Source: Oscillospiraceae bacterium (lineage in GTDB: Bacteria > Bacillota > Clostridia > Oscillospirales > Oscillospiraceae). From it: a DNA stretch of 7,598 bases. A program made the translations under genes and the position numbers. Positions 1-6,359 of the stretch are shown in pieces. The stretch covers positions 1-7,598 of the forward strand of contig CACXHI010000062.1 of the NCBI GenBank assembly GCA_902767395.1, given 5' to 3'. Numbering within the stretch: the first letter of the stretch is position 1; each line of letters starts with the position of its first letter. The notes beneath the pieces were generated by a model. It did not search any database. It was not told where the DNA came from and worked only from the letters and a program-made list of their open reading frames with translations.

Positions 1-582
1 CTTGCCGGGCACGCCGCCGAGCCCCTCCTGAATGAGCTGCTTGAGGCTCCAGCCCGCGCAGTAGCCGGTCAGCATGGACATGTCGTGGATGTGGAAGTCA
101 CAGTTGCGGTGGGCGTTGGCGATTTCATCGTCGTAAATCTCACTCAGCCAGTAGTTTGCGGTAATCGCGCCGGAGTTGGACAGAATCAAACCGCCCACAG
201 AGTAGGTGACGGTGGAGTTCTCCTTCACGCGCCAGTCCATGACCTTGAGGTACTGATCCACCACGGATTTGTAGTCCAGCATCGTCTCGGAGACGTTGCG
301 CAGCTTCTCCCGCTGGCGGCGATAGAGGATGTAGGCCTTGGCCACGTCCTCGTAGCCCGCGCGGCCCAGCACCGCCTCCACGGAGTCCTGAATGTCCTCC
401 ACGGCGATCTTGTTGTCCTTGATTTTTTTCTGGAAGTCGGCGGTCACCTTGAGCGCCAGAAAGTCGATGGTGTCGTCGTTGTACTGCTTTTCCTTGGCGT
501 CGAAAGCCTTTTTAATGGCGGTCGAGATCTTGGTGATGTCAAAATCCACGACCTTGTCGTTGCGCTTGACAACCTGATACAT
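1..582 (-). CDS. nrdD: Anaerobic ribonucleoside-triphosphate reductase (class III), N-terminal part
   Basis: This is the first 194 codons of an oxygen-sensitive class III ribonucleotide reductase, which reduces ribonucleoside triphosphates to dNTPs with a glycyl radical; the gene runs off the left edge. Residues about 3-95 form the N-terminal ATP-cone, the allosteric nucleotide-binding domain (VVKRNDKVVDFDITKI near the start, then YILYRRQREKLR at 84-95). The catalytic domain follows, with the family-typical stretch HRNCDFHIHDMSMLTGYCAG at 158-177. The glycyl-radical loop and the C-terminal zinc site would lie outside the window, so they cannot be checked. Family members are usually about 700 residues. 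ATG at 582 is chosen because AGGAGA lies 6 bases upstream and the homology begins there. The gene lies 71 bases downstream of the activase gene on the same strand, so the two probably share a transcript. Identity is very secure. Confidence 0.96.
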   Translation of the reverse strand, partial: MYQVVKRNDKVVDFDITKISTAIKKAFDAKEKQYNDDTIDFLALKVTADFQKKIKDNKIAVEDIQDSVEAVLGRAGYEDVAKAYILYRRQREKLRNVSETMLDYKSVVDQYLKVMDWRVKENSTVTYSVGGLILSNSGAITANYWLSEIYDDEIANAHRNCDFHIHDMSMLTGYCAGWSLKQLIQEGLGGVPGK

Positions 583-603
583 GTTATTTCTCCTTTATTC
601 TGA

Positions 604-627
604 ATGGTATCGAATGGATTGTACCAT
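604..627 (-). promoter_or_regulatory. Possible extended -10 and inverted repeat ahead of nrdD
   Basis: The nrdG-nrdD gap holds TGGTACAAT on the minus strand (626-618), one mismatch from the extended -10 TGnTATAAT. I see no convincing -35. The same place forms a 6-base inverted repeat, ATGGTA (604-609) and TACCAT (622-627), with a 12-base gap. It could be a secondary promoter or operator that raises nrdD over nrdG, or chance in an AT-richer gap. No terminator is visible here. Confidence 0.25.
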
Positions 628-653
628 ATTTTCTGTGTTATATTCTGGACAGA

Positions 654-1361
654 TTAACCGTTTGCAAGCTCTACGCCCCGAAGCTGGGCGTTTGGCACGA
701 AGGCTCGCACCGCCTCCAGACAGGTCTTTGCCTTCTCCGGGCCTGCCGCGTGGAAGCGACCGCCGCCCGCTAAAATGTCGCCGGAATCCACGAAGCCCTG
801 AATGAAATACCGCTCCGTTCCGGCGATCCACCGCCCGATGGCGGCGAAGTCCGCCGACTCATGCAGCTCGTCCACCAGCGTCGTGCGGAACTCGAAGGGC
901 GTGCTGCCGCCCATGAGCAGGGCTGCGCTCTGCTCCACCTGCGGCAGAATCCCGGTCACACCGGCGGTCTGCTCGTACTTCTCGCGGCTGTTTTTGACGT
1001 CCATTGCCACGTAGTCGGCCAGCCCGGCCTCTAAAATTGCGCGCAGCCGGTCAGGGAAGGCTCCGTTTGTGTCCAGCTTCACCGCGTAGCCCAGCGCGCG
1101 AATCTGCTCCAAAAACGCGGGAAGATCGGCGTGGAGCAGGGGTTCGCCGCCGGTGATGGCAACGCCGTCGAGCAGGCCGCGCCGCTTTTGCAGAAAGGCG
1201 AAGAACTCCGCCTGCGAAAGCTCCGGCAAGTCCGGCGAGAGCACCAGACTGCTGTTGTGACAGAACGGGCAGCGGAAATTGCAGCCCACGGTAAAAACCG
1301 TGCAGGCCACCCGTCCGGGGAAGTCCAGAAGCGTCATTTTTTGCAAACCGCCAAGCTGCAT
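654..1361 (-). CDS. nrdG: Anaerobic ribonucleotide reductase activating protein, radical SAM (NrdG2-like)
   Basis: This 235-residue radical SAM enzyme installs the glycyl radical on NrdD by reductive cleavage of S-adenosylmethionine. The [4Fe-4S] motif is CX3CX2C at C27, C31 and C34 (GCNFRCPFCHN). The SAM-binding GGEP motif is at 71-74, and KLDTNG at 95-100 is a further radical-SAM strand. The opening GLQKMTLLDFPGRVACTVF is typical of the longer NrdG2-type activases rather than the shorter E. coli NrdG, and the length fits. A pyruvate formate-lyase activase is the closest alternative, but the adjacent nrdD decides it. ATG at 1361 has AGGAGG (1372-1367) 5 bases upstream. The gene precedes nrdD; in the arrangement I know best (E. 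coli) the activase follows. The transcript starts from its own promoter, with an 80-odd base leader carrying an NrdR-like box and DnaA-like motifs. Confidence 0.93.
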   Translation of the reverse strand: MQLGGLQKMTLLDFPGRVACTVFTVGCNFRCPFCHNSSLVLSPDLPELSQAEFFAFLQKRRGLLDGVAITGGEPLLHADLPAFLEQIRALGYAVKLDTNGAFPDRLRAILEAGLADYVAMDVKNSREKYEQTAGVTGILPQVEQSAALLMGGSTPFEFRTTLVDELHESADFAAIGRWIAGTERYFIQGFVDSGDILAGGGRFHAAGPEKAKTCLEAVRAFVPNAQLRGVELANG

Positions 1362-1371
1362 ATCTGCCTCC

Positions 1372-1403
1372 TGTGGAAATCTCTGTGGAGAAGTTGTGGA
1401 TGA
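1372..1403. promoter_or_regulatory. Cluster of three DnaA-box-like TGTGGA motifs in the nrdG leader
   Basis: Three same-orientation motifs start at 1372, 1384 and 1395 on the plus strand: TGTGGAAAT, TGTGGAGAA and TGTGGATGA. Against the DnaA box TGTGGATAA (TTATCCACA on the other strand) they match 7/9, 8/9 and 8/9. Spacing is 12 and 11 bases, about one helical turn. They lie between the promoter and the nrdG ATG, and the first overlaps the Shine-Dalgarno by one base. DnaA is known to control nrdAB in E. coli; a similar role here is inference. Confidence 0.4.
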
Positions 1404-1426
1404 TGGTGGGCTTGTTTACATAAAAA

Positions 1427-1442
1427 CCACAACATCTTGTGT
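1427..1442 (-). promoter_or_regulatory. Candidate NrdR box (nrd operator)
   Basis: On the minus strand this reads ACACAAGATGTTGTGG. It matches the NrdR box consensus, as I remember it (ACACWATATATWGTGT), at 13 of 16 positions, with symmetrical CACAA and TTGTG arms. It starts about 10 bases after the -10 element, roughly over +3 to +18, where a bound repressor would block initiation. NrdR is the ATP/dATP-sensing repressor of ribonucleotide reductase genes. Such boxes usually occur in pairs about 31 bases apart; I find no good second copy at that distance. Confidence 0.6.
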
Positions 1443-1451
1443 CCGTGTTAT

Positions 1452-1480
1452 AGAATACCCCCAACAAATGGATTTGTCAA
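1452..1480 (-). promoter_or_regulatory. Sigma-A promoter of nrdG-nrdD
   Basis: A perfect -35 TTGACA (1480-1475) and a -10 TATTCT (1457-1452) are separated by exactly 17 bases. Transcription would begin near 1445, giving a leader of roughly 84 bases before the nrdG ATG. A perfect palindrome, ACAAAT-GG-ATTTGT (1464-1477), overlaps the upstream part of the spacer and half of the -35, and is a second possible operator. Confidence 0.75.
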
Positions 1481-1538
1481 CCTCTATTTTTTCTTTTGGA
1501 AATGGCCGACAAAAATGAAAGCCCCGTGCGCGCGCTTT

Positions 1539-3122
1539 TCAAAGGTTTTGTAAAACCGACACGGTTTCAATCCCATAGTGTCGAAACGCAGCCACAGCGG
1601 CCTCGTCAATGCGCTCGCCGGGCATCAGAATCGGCACGGCAGGCGGGCAGCTTACGCCCGGACGCGCCAGCACCCGTCCGAGACTCTCCGCCGCCGGAAC
1701 CGTCGCCGCCGGGGCCAGCATGGCTTCACGGATCGTGCAAACGGTTTCCGGCGCGACCGCCTTCCCGGTATCTTTGACCGAACAAGCACTGCTTGTCCGC
1801 CCCTCTGCTGTGCGGTACTTTGCCGCAAGTGCCATCAACGCTGTTTCCAGACGCATCAGCTCCGCCTCGGTGTGTTCCGGCGAAACCATCAGGACAAGGA
1901 AATCCCGGTCCGCAAATTCGCAGTAGAGTCCTGCCTGTTCCAGCGCCGCTGCCAGCGCCGTGCCGGAGCGCGGCGAAGCGGAGGACGCTTCGCCGTCGTC
2001 CGTTTCGGCAGGCGGACGGAGATCGAACGTCAGCTTCAGCGGCTCGTCCCCGATCAGACGCCAGCCTGCGCCACACAACCGCGCCTTCAGCGCCATCAAA
2101 CGGGGCAGAAAGGCCGCCAGCCGCGAGGAAAGCATCTCCAAACGGGGGTTGGCAAGGTCCAGCGATTGCAAAATCAAATAGGACGGCGAGGTGGAGCCAA
2201 ACAGCGCCAGCGCTTCCCGCACGCTTCTGTCACAGAGCGGGCCACGCCCTGCCTCCTGTCCCGCGCCACTCTGCGGAGCGGGCGCTTGTGCGTCAGACCG
2301 GGAACCATCCCCCCGTAGGGGACGGGCTTCCCGTCCTGCGTCCGCCGCCGTCTTCTGCAGCAAGCCCGGCGCAACGTGCAGATACGCCCCGCCCGTCAGC
2401 ACGGGCAGGGTCTTGTGCGCGGAATCACAGCACAGATCCGCGCCGAGCGCGATGGGATGCCGGGAAGGAGAGAGAAAACGCAGATAGGCCCCGTGGGCGT
2501 TGTCCACCAGCAGCAGGGCGCCGTGGGCGTGACAAACCGCAGCCAGAGGCCGCAGATCCGGCAGATTCCCCAGATAGTCCGGGCAGGTCAGATAGACCGC
2601 CGACGCACCGCTGTCGGACAGCGCCGCGTCCAGCGCCGCAGGCGTAGGATGGGCGGTGAGATAGGAGTCGGCGTCGGCGGGCAGCCAGCAGACGTCCAGA
2701 TCGAGCAGGGCCGCCGCCGAGAGAAAGGTCTTGTGGACGTTCCGCGCCGCCAGCACCCGGAACCCGTCTCCACCCGTCATTCTCAGCGGAGCGAAGAATC
2801 CGTTCTCCTCCACGCCCGGCGCAGGAGCCCTGCCTTGCCGCCAACGCCAGACCTGCTCCGCAAGCAGGAGCATCGCCCGGATGCAGTGCGACGAGCCCTC
2901 AGTGGAATAAAAGGTGGGACAGCCAAAGAGCGCCGAGGCGTTGGCCTCGCTCTCGGCAATGATCCCCGCCGCCTCATAGAGCGAGTCTGCCCCGGGAATC
3001 TCTGTGAGGTCCAGAAGCTCACAGCCCAAAAGTCCCCGCCCCTTGTGGCCCGGCATGTGGAGCCGAACCGGGGCGGAGGACACGTACGCTTTGACAAAAT
3101 CAAAAATTGGAGTATGAATCAT
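1539..3122 (-). CDS. Orn/Lys/Arg decarboxylase-family PLP enzyme with extra palindrome-coded segments
   Basis: This 527-residue fold-type I pyridoxal-phosphate protein belongs to the Orn/Lys/Arg decarboxylase family, which makes agmatine, cadaverine or putrescine; the substrate cannot be told. Landmarks in order: HMPGHKG (22-28), STEGSSHCI (73-81), RNVHKTFLSA (127-136), cofactor aspartate in VDNAHGAY (206-213; D207), Schiff-base lysine in SAHKTLPVLTGGAYLHV (234-250; K237), STSPSYLILQSLDLA (310-324), and the C-terminal domain with REAMLAP and PILMPGERI (465-505). All expected cofactor residues are present, so it may be active. Short bacterial members I know are about 470-490 residues. The excess lies at about 90-120, 252-298, 371-388 and 436-461, and each stretch contains a DNA hairpin listed separately. 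ATG 3122 is the first in-frame start after an in-frame stop, but it has no good Shine-Dalgarno of its own, so coupling to the overlapping small ORF is plausible. A weak hairpin follows the stop. Confidence 0.88.
   Translation of the reverse strand: MIHTPIFDFVKAYVSSAPVRLHMPGHKGRGLLGCELLDLTEIPGADSLYEAAGIIAESEANASALFGCPTFYSTEGSSHCIRAMLLLAEQVWRWRQGRAPAPGVEENGFFAPLRMTGGDGFRVLAARNVHKTFLSAAALLDLDVCWLPADADSYLTAHPTPAALDAALSDSGASAVYLTCPDYLGNLPDLRPLAAVCHAHGALLLVDNAHGAYLRFLSPSRHPIALGADLCCDSAHKTLPVLTGGAYLHVAPGLLQKTAADAGREARPLRGDGSRSDAQAPAPQSGAGQEAGRGPLCDRSVREALALFGSTSPSYLILQSLDLANPRLEMLSSRLAAFLPRLMALKARLCGAGWRLIGDEPLKLTFDLRPPAETDDGEASSASPRSGTALAAALEQAGLYCEFADRDFLVLMVSPEHTEAELMRLETALMALAAKYRTAEGRTSSACSVKDTGKAVAPETVCTIREAMLAPAATVPAAESLGRVLARPGVSCPPAVPILMPGERIDEAAVAAFRHYGIETVSVLQNL
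1782..1796. repeat. Intragenic hairpin in the decarboxylase gene (residues 443-447)
   Basis: ACAAGC-ACT-GCTTGT on the plus strand is a perfect 6-base stem with a 3-base loop. It codes in frame for TSSAC. The surrounding segment, about residues 436-461, appears extra between the large domain and the conserved REAMLAP motif. On the minus strand GGGGCGGAC precedes the stem, as AGGGGACGGGC does in the 2320-2336 hairpin, so the two may be relatives. Confidence 0.4.
1971..1995. repeat. Intragenic 10-bp perfect hairpin in the decarboxylase gene (residues 376-384)
   Basis: CGGCGAAGCG (1971-1980) and CGCTTCGCCG (1986-1995) are perfect inverted repeats around a 5-base loop GAGGA. A further G-T pair is possible outside. 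Translated in frame this gives DGEASSASP, inside a low-complexity, charged and small-residue stretch at about 371-388 that I do not expect from the family. Confidence 0.6.
2311..2340. repeat. Intragenic GTAGGGG-type palindromic element in the decarboxylase gene
   Basis: The sequence CCCCGTAGGGGACGGG followed by CTTCCCGTCC contains the hairpin GACGGG (2321-2326), loop CTT, CCCGTC (2330-2335), extended by a G-C pair (2320/2336) and a G-T pair. The GTAGGGG lead-in followed by a short palindrome resembles repeats I recall from Oscillospiraceae genomes. It lies in the extra segment at about residues 252-298, just after the cofactor lysine motif. Confidence 0.55.
2776..2803. repeat. ATTCT-11-AGAAT repeat, copy A, inside the decarboxylase gene
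   Basis: Plus strand GTCATTCTCAGCGGAGCGA followed by AGAATCCGT. The arms ATTCT (2779-2783) and AGAAT (2795-2799) enclose 11 bases. Apart from two substitutions (positions 2784 and 2790) it matches the copy at 6466-6493. Read on the minus strand in this frame it is open and codes for NGFFAPLRMT (residues 107-116), within a segment at about 90-120 that is extra relative to the family. Confidence 0.85.
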
Positions 3123-3165
3123 AGGTAATCACTTGTTCATTGTTCCTTATCTCTTCTGCCGCCAT
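3100..3165 (-). CDS. Possible 21-codon ORF overlapping the decarboxylase start
   Basis: ATG at 3165 is preceded by GGGGAGG (3180-3174) at an ideal 8-base spacing. The frame runs 21 codons, beginning MAAEEIRNNEQ and ending YDSYSNF, to TGA at 3102-3100. It lies after the DUF4003-like gene and overlaps the first 23 bases of the decarboxylase gene in another frame. This is the only strong ribosome binding site near the decarboxylase, whose own ATG has only a weak GTGAT-like match. It may serve as a translation-coupling leader rather than a functional peptide. It has no membrane segment or motif. It could also be the start of a gene lost by deletion. Confidence 0.35.
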   Translation of the reverse strand: MAAEEIRNNEQVITYDSYSNF

Positions 3166-3193
3166 CCAAGCATCCTCCCCGCCGTTTCTGGAT

Positions 3194-4231
3194 TCAGGCG
3201 TGGGACGACGCGGCGGAGGATGCTGCGGCGGCGGTCATGGCGGCGCAGACGGCGGCCTGCTGGGCGGCCAGCATGGCAAGGGTTCCGGCGAGCGCGGCGG
3301 TTCCCAGCGCGGTCCGCGCCGAGGGCTCCGCAGGCGTCCGGTCAGCGCTTCCCTCCGCCCGGTTCTGTCGGGTGCTGTATTCGTCTGTCACCAGCATTGC
3401 GGCGTGCATCATCCGGGTTTTGCGATCTATGCCCAACAGACCGTATCCTTTCTGCGCAGAGAGGAAGCCATCCACGTCCATCAGATCCGTCACCAGCGCG
3501 TCCTGCTCCGCGTCGAGGAGCGAAAGCGCGGCAAGGGTGGGCAGCTCAAAGGTTTTCCCGTACTTCCCGCCTGCGGCGAGAATGGCGTCGTAGAGCTGCT
3601 CCATCCGCGCGGTTTTCTCCGCCGGCGTCCCCGGCGCGAGGCAGAGCACGTGCGAGGCCGCCTGCACATTGTTGGAACTGGAGAAGCGGAGCTTCAACCG
3701 CGCATAGCAGTCCTCCATCTCCGCAATCAGCGCGTCGTCCGTTTTCTCGGAGAACGCCATGAACACCGCGTACAGGCTGTCCTCGGCGGAGGTGAGCACA
3801 GGGTGCTCCCGTTTCATACGCAGATAAATGCCCCTGCCTCTGGCTGCCACGTCCTCCCAACAGGCCGAAGCGCCCATGTCCGCCAGCAGAAACGCCGCCA
3901 GCGCCAGATAGGGCGAGGCGTGAAACTTGGTTTTCAGCAGCGCATAGTGCTCCAACGCCTGCGCCAGCCGCGCCTCCGGGTTGCCCCCGGCCGCCAACAT
4001 ACATGCGATTGGGGCCGTCAGATTCCCCCGGAAGCTGGAAAACGGGCCAGTCTCCGCCTTGAGCAGTTTCTTGCAGTCAGCAAGCTGTTCCGCGTCCGGC
4101 TGGATGCCCTTGGCGCAAAAGACGTTGGCGCAGACCGGATAGATCTGGGTATTTTCAAAGCCAAACTGTTCCTTGACGGCCTGCTTGGCGGCAACAAAGC
4201 GTTCGCAAAGCTGTTGTAATTCAATTCTCAT
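3194..4231 (-). CDS. DUF4003-like protein of unknown function
   Basis: This 345-residue protein resembles, from memory, the Firmicutes family DUF4003, whose function is not known. The start MRIELQQLCERFVAAKQAVKE and repeated mainly alpha-helical segments containing SSFRGNL (65-71), HASPYLALAAFLLAD (104-118), SSSNNVQAASHVL (184-196) and KGYGLLGI (261-268) are what I match. There is no signal peptide. Residues about 305-340 are alanine-rich and hydrophobic (TALGTAALAGTLAML and on), possibly a C-terminal tail anchor or simply a flexible tail. ATG 4231 has GGGAGG (4245-4240) 8 bases upstream. It begins 38 bases after the recG stop with no terminator between, so it is probably co-transcribed with recG. 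The family call is moderately sure; that the gene is real is very sure from its length, ribosome site and position. Confidence 0.85.
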   Translation of the reverse strand: MRIELQQLCERFVAAKQAVKEQFGFENTQIYPVCANVFCAKGIQPDAEQLADCKKLLKAETGPFSSFRGNLTAPIACMLAAGGNPEARLAQALEHYALLKTKFHASPYLALAAFLLADMGASACWEDVAARGRGIYLRMKREHPVLTSAEDSLYAVFMAFSEKTDDALIAEMEDCYARLKLRFSSSNNVQAASHVLCLAPGTPAEKTARMEQLYDAILAAGGKYGKTFELPTLAALSLLDAEQDALVTDLMDVDGFLSAQKGYGLLGIDRKTRMMHAAMLVTDEYSTRQNRAEGSADRTPAEPSARTALGTAALAGTLAMLAAQQAAVCAAMTAAAASSAASSHA

Positions 4232-4269
4232 TCGGTATTCCTCCCGTGCGTGTTGTTGGGTGCTTCTTC

Positions 4270-6312
4270 TTATGCGTCCGAGCTTGCAAACAGCGCTTGG
4301 ATGCGCTCCATCAACGGCTGGTATTCGGGCCGGGTCGGAAGGGCCTCGGAGGCGGCAAAGGTCGCTGCGGCGGCCTGCGCATCCTGAAGGGTCTTGAGAT
4401 CCAATTCCAGACTCCCGACCTTGAAGGCGGGCAGACCGTGCTGCCGTGTGCCGAAGAAATCTCCCGGCCCGCGCAGCGCCAGATCCTCCCGGGAAATCTC
4501 AAAGCCGTCGTTTGTCTTGCACAGCGCCTTAAGCCGTTTCAGGGTTTCGGCGTTTCGGTTGGCGGTGAAGAGGATGCAGTAGGATTTGTCCCGCCCCCGG
4601 CCCACGCGTCCGCGGAGCTGGTGGAGTTGGCTCAGACCGAAGCGATCCGCGTTTTCAATCACCATCAGCGTCGCGTTCGGCACGTCCACGCCAACCTCGA
4701 TGACCGTCGTGGCCACCAGCAGGTCGTAGTCTCCCCGGACGAAGCCCGCCATAATCTGCTCCTTCTGCGCCGAGCGCATTTTTCCGTGGAGCAGGGCGAT
4801 CCGCAGATCGGGGAAGACCGCCATTTGCAGGGTTTCCGCCCAGACCTCGGCGGAGCGGAGGCTTTCGTCCTCCCCCTCCTCAATCGCGGGGCACACGACG
4901 TATACCTGATGGCCTTGGGACACCTGCTTGCGGATGAAGGCATTGACCCGTGCCCGCTTGTCCTCTCCGACCAGAAAGGTGTCGATCGGCTGGCGTCCCG
5001 GCGGCAGCTCATCCAGAACGGACAGCTCCAAATCGCCGTAAAGAATCAGCGCCAGCGTCCGGGGAATGGGTGTGGCGGACATGACCAGCAGATGCGGGTC
5101 GTTCCCTTTTTCCGCCAGCGCCGCGCGCTGGGCAACGCCGAAGCGGTGCTGTTCGTCCGCAATCACCAGCCCCAGATCGGAAAAGCTGGTTGCCTCGGAG
5201 ATCAGCGCGTGGGTTCCGACGATCAGCTCCGCCTCATGCGCGGCAATCGCCGCACGGGCCGCTTTCTTTTGTGCCGCCGTCATGGCCCCGGTCAGCAGGG
5301 CCACCCGAACGCCGAGCGGCGTCAGCAGTTGCTCCAGCCCGCGGGCGTGCTGCTCCGCCAGAATCTCGGTGGGCGCCATGAGCGCGGCCTGCCGCCCGTT
5401 TTTTGCGGTGATCCACGCGGCGGCGGCGGCCACCGCGGTTTTGCCGCTGCCCACGTCGCCCTGCAGCATCCGGTTCATGACCTTTCCGGCGGCCAGATCG
5501 GCGGCAATCTCCCCCACAGCCCGCTTCTGGGCCCCCGTGAGGACAAAGGGCAGGGCGGCTTCCAGCTCCGAAAGCGCCGGAATCACAAAGGGCGCTTGGC
5601 TCCTGCGGCTTCGATTGGCCCGCAGCAGGGTCAGCCCAACGGAATAGATGAAGAACTCTTCAAAAATCAGCCGGTGCCGCGCCGCCTCCAGCGCTTCGAG
5701 GGAGGCCGGGGCGTGGACGTCGCGATAGGCCGTGGCTGCGTCGCACAGACCGTATTCGGCGCGCAGCGCCTCCGGCAGAAGCTCCGGCAGTCCGTCCAGA
5801 CAGACGTTCAGTGCCTGCTGGACAGTGCGGGAAATTAGATTGTTGTGCAGCCCCGCCGTCAGGGGATAGATCGGCATGATCCGCCGGGTCAAAACGCCGG
5901 GCGTCTCCGCCGGCTCAAAGATGGGGTTGGTGATCTGATAGCCCAGATAATCCCCGTTCAGCGTCCCATAGAAATAGTATTCTCTTCCGGTTTCCAGATT
6001 GTCCGCCACATAGGTCTGGTTGAAGAAGGTCAGGTTCAGCCGCGCCGTCTCGTCGGCCACCGTCAGCTTGGTCAAATCCAGCCCCTTTCGGATGTGGTGC
6101 GTTCTGGGTGAGGAGGTAACGAAGGCCCGGAAGCAGGCAGGTTCCCCTGCCTGAAGCTCCGAAATCGGGAGAATTCGCGTTCGATCCTCATACGTCCGCG
6201 GGAAATAGGAGATCAGATCGTAGAGCGTCGTGATTCCCAGATTGGCAAAGGTCTTCGCCCGCGCTTCTCCAACCCCCTTGAGATACCGCACCGACTCAAA
6301 CAGTTTCGTCAC
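4270..6312 (-). CDS. recG: ATP-dependent DNA helicase RecG
   Basis: This 680-residue protein is a full-length RecG, the branch-migrating helicase that reverses stalled replication forks and processes Holliday junctions and R-loops. The N-terminal wedge/OB region occupies about 1-230, starting with VRYLKGVGEARAKTFANLGI (helix-hairpin-helix-like). Helicase motifs follow: Walker A GDVGSGKT (285-292), TEILAEQH (315-322), Walker B DEQH (386-389), SATPIPRTL (412-420), TTVIEVGVDVPNA (535-547) and QLHQLRGRVGRG (562-573). The C-terminal RecG-type motif is LRGPGDFFGTRQHG (613-626). No key residue is missing. The start is GTG at 6312, with AGGAGG (6325-6320) 7 bases upstream; no in-frame ATG fits better. 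A strong promoter lies about 50 bases upstream, and the DUF4003-like gene follows 38 bases after the stop. Confidence 0.97.
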   Translation of the reverse strand: MTKLFESVRYLKGVGEARAKTFANLGITTLYDLISYFPRTYEDRTRILPISELQAGEPACFRAFVTSSPRTHHIRKGLDLTKLTVADETARLNLTFFNQTYVADNLETGREYYFYGTLNGDYLGYQITNPIFEPAETPGVLTRRIMPIYPLTAGLHNNLISRTVQQALNVCLDGLPELLPEALRAEYGLCDAATAYRDVHAPASLEALEAARHRLIFEEFFIYSVGLTLLRANRSRRSQAPFVIPALSELEAALPFVLTGAQKRAVGEIAADLAAGKVMNRMLQGDVGSGKTAVAAAAAWITAKNGRQAALMAPTEILAEQHARGLEQLLTPLGVRVALLTGAMTAAQKKAARAAIAAHEAELIVGTHALISEATSFSDLGLVIADEQHRFGVAQRAALAEKGNDPHLLVMSATPIPRTLALILYGDLELSVLDELPPGRQPIDTFLVGEDKRARVNAFIRKQVSQGHQVYVVCPAIEEGEDESLRSAEVWAETLQMAVFPDLRIALLHGKMRSAQKEQIMAGFVRGDYDLLVATTVIEVGVDVPNATLMVIENADRFGLSQLHQLRGRVGRGRDKSYCILFTANRNAETLKRLKALCKTNDGFEISREDLALRGPGDFFGTRQHGLPAFKVGSLELDLKTLQDAQAAAATFAASEALPTRPEYQPLMERIQALFASSDA

Positions 6313-6359
6313 AGGCTTGCCTCCTCTCTCTCCATGCCCGGTTGTTGGATTCTGCCCGT

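Noticed and set aside
85..603. 172-codon plus-strand ORF across the left edge
   Set aside because: It is the antisense of nrdD, whose minus-strand translation is unmistakable; the plus frame shows no recognisable motif.
1511..1538. Possible intrinsic terminator after the decarboxylase
   Set aside because: AAAGC and GCTTT flank an 11-base loop and are followed by CATTTTTG, but the stem is only 5 bp and mostly A-T; too weak to call.
2281..2806. CRISPR-like array from the multiple palindromes
   Set aside because: The palindromes differ in sequence, are irregularly spaced and lie in a coding frame; there are no repeated units with spacers and no cas genes.
1578..3128. Several long plus-strand ORFs (up to 284 codons) opposite the decarboxylase
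   Set aside because: High GC leaves antisense frames open; they are arginine- and proline-rich shadows of a gene with clear PLP-enzyme motifs.
4246..5838. 530-codon plus-strand ORF opposite recG
   Set aside because: Long only because of GC-rich codon bias; the opposite strand encodes all RecG helicase motifs in order.
6309..6335. Eight-codon ORF (ATG 6335) whose TGA overlaps the recG GTG
   Set aside because: No Shine-Dalgarno precedes it, and recG has its own excellent one, so no leader-peptide claim is made.
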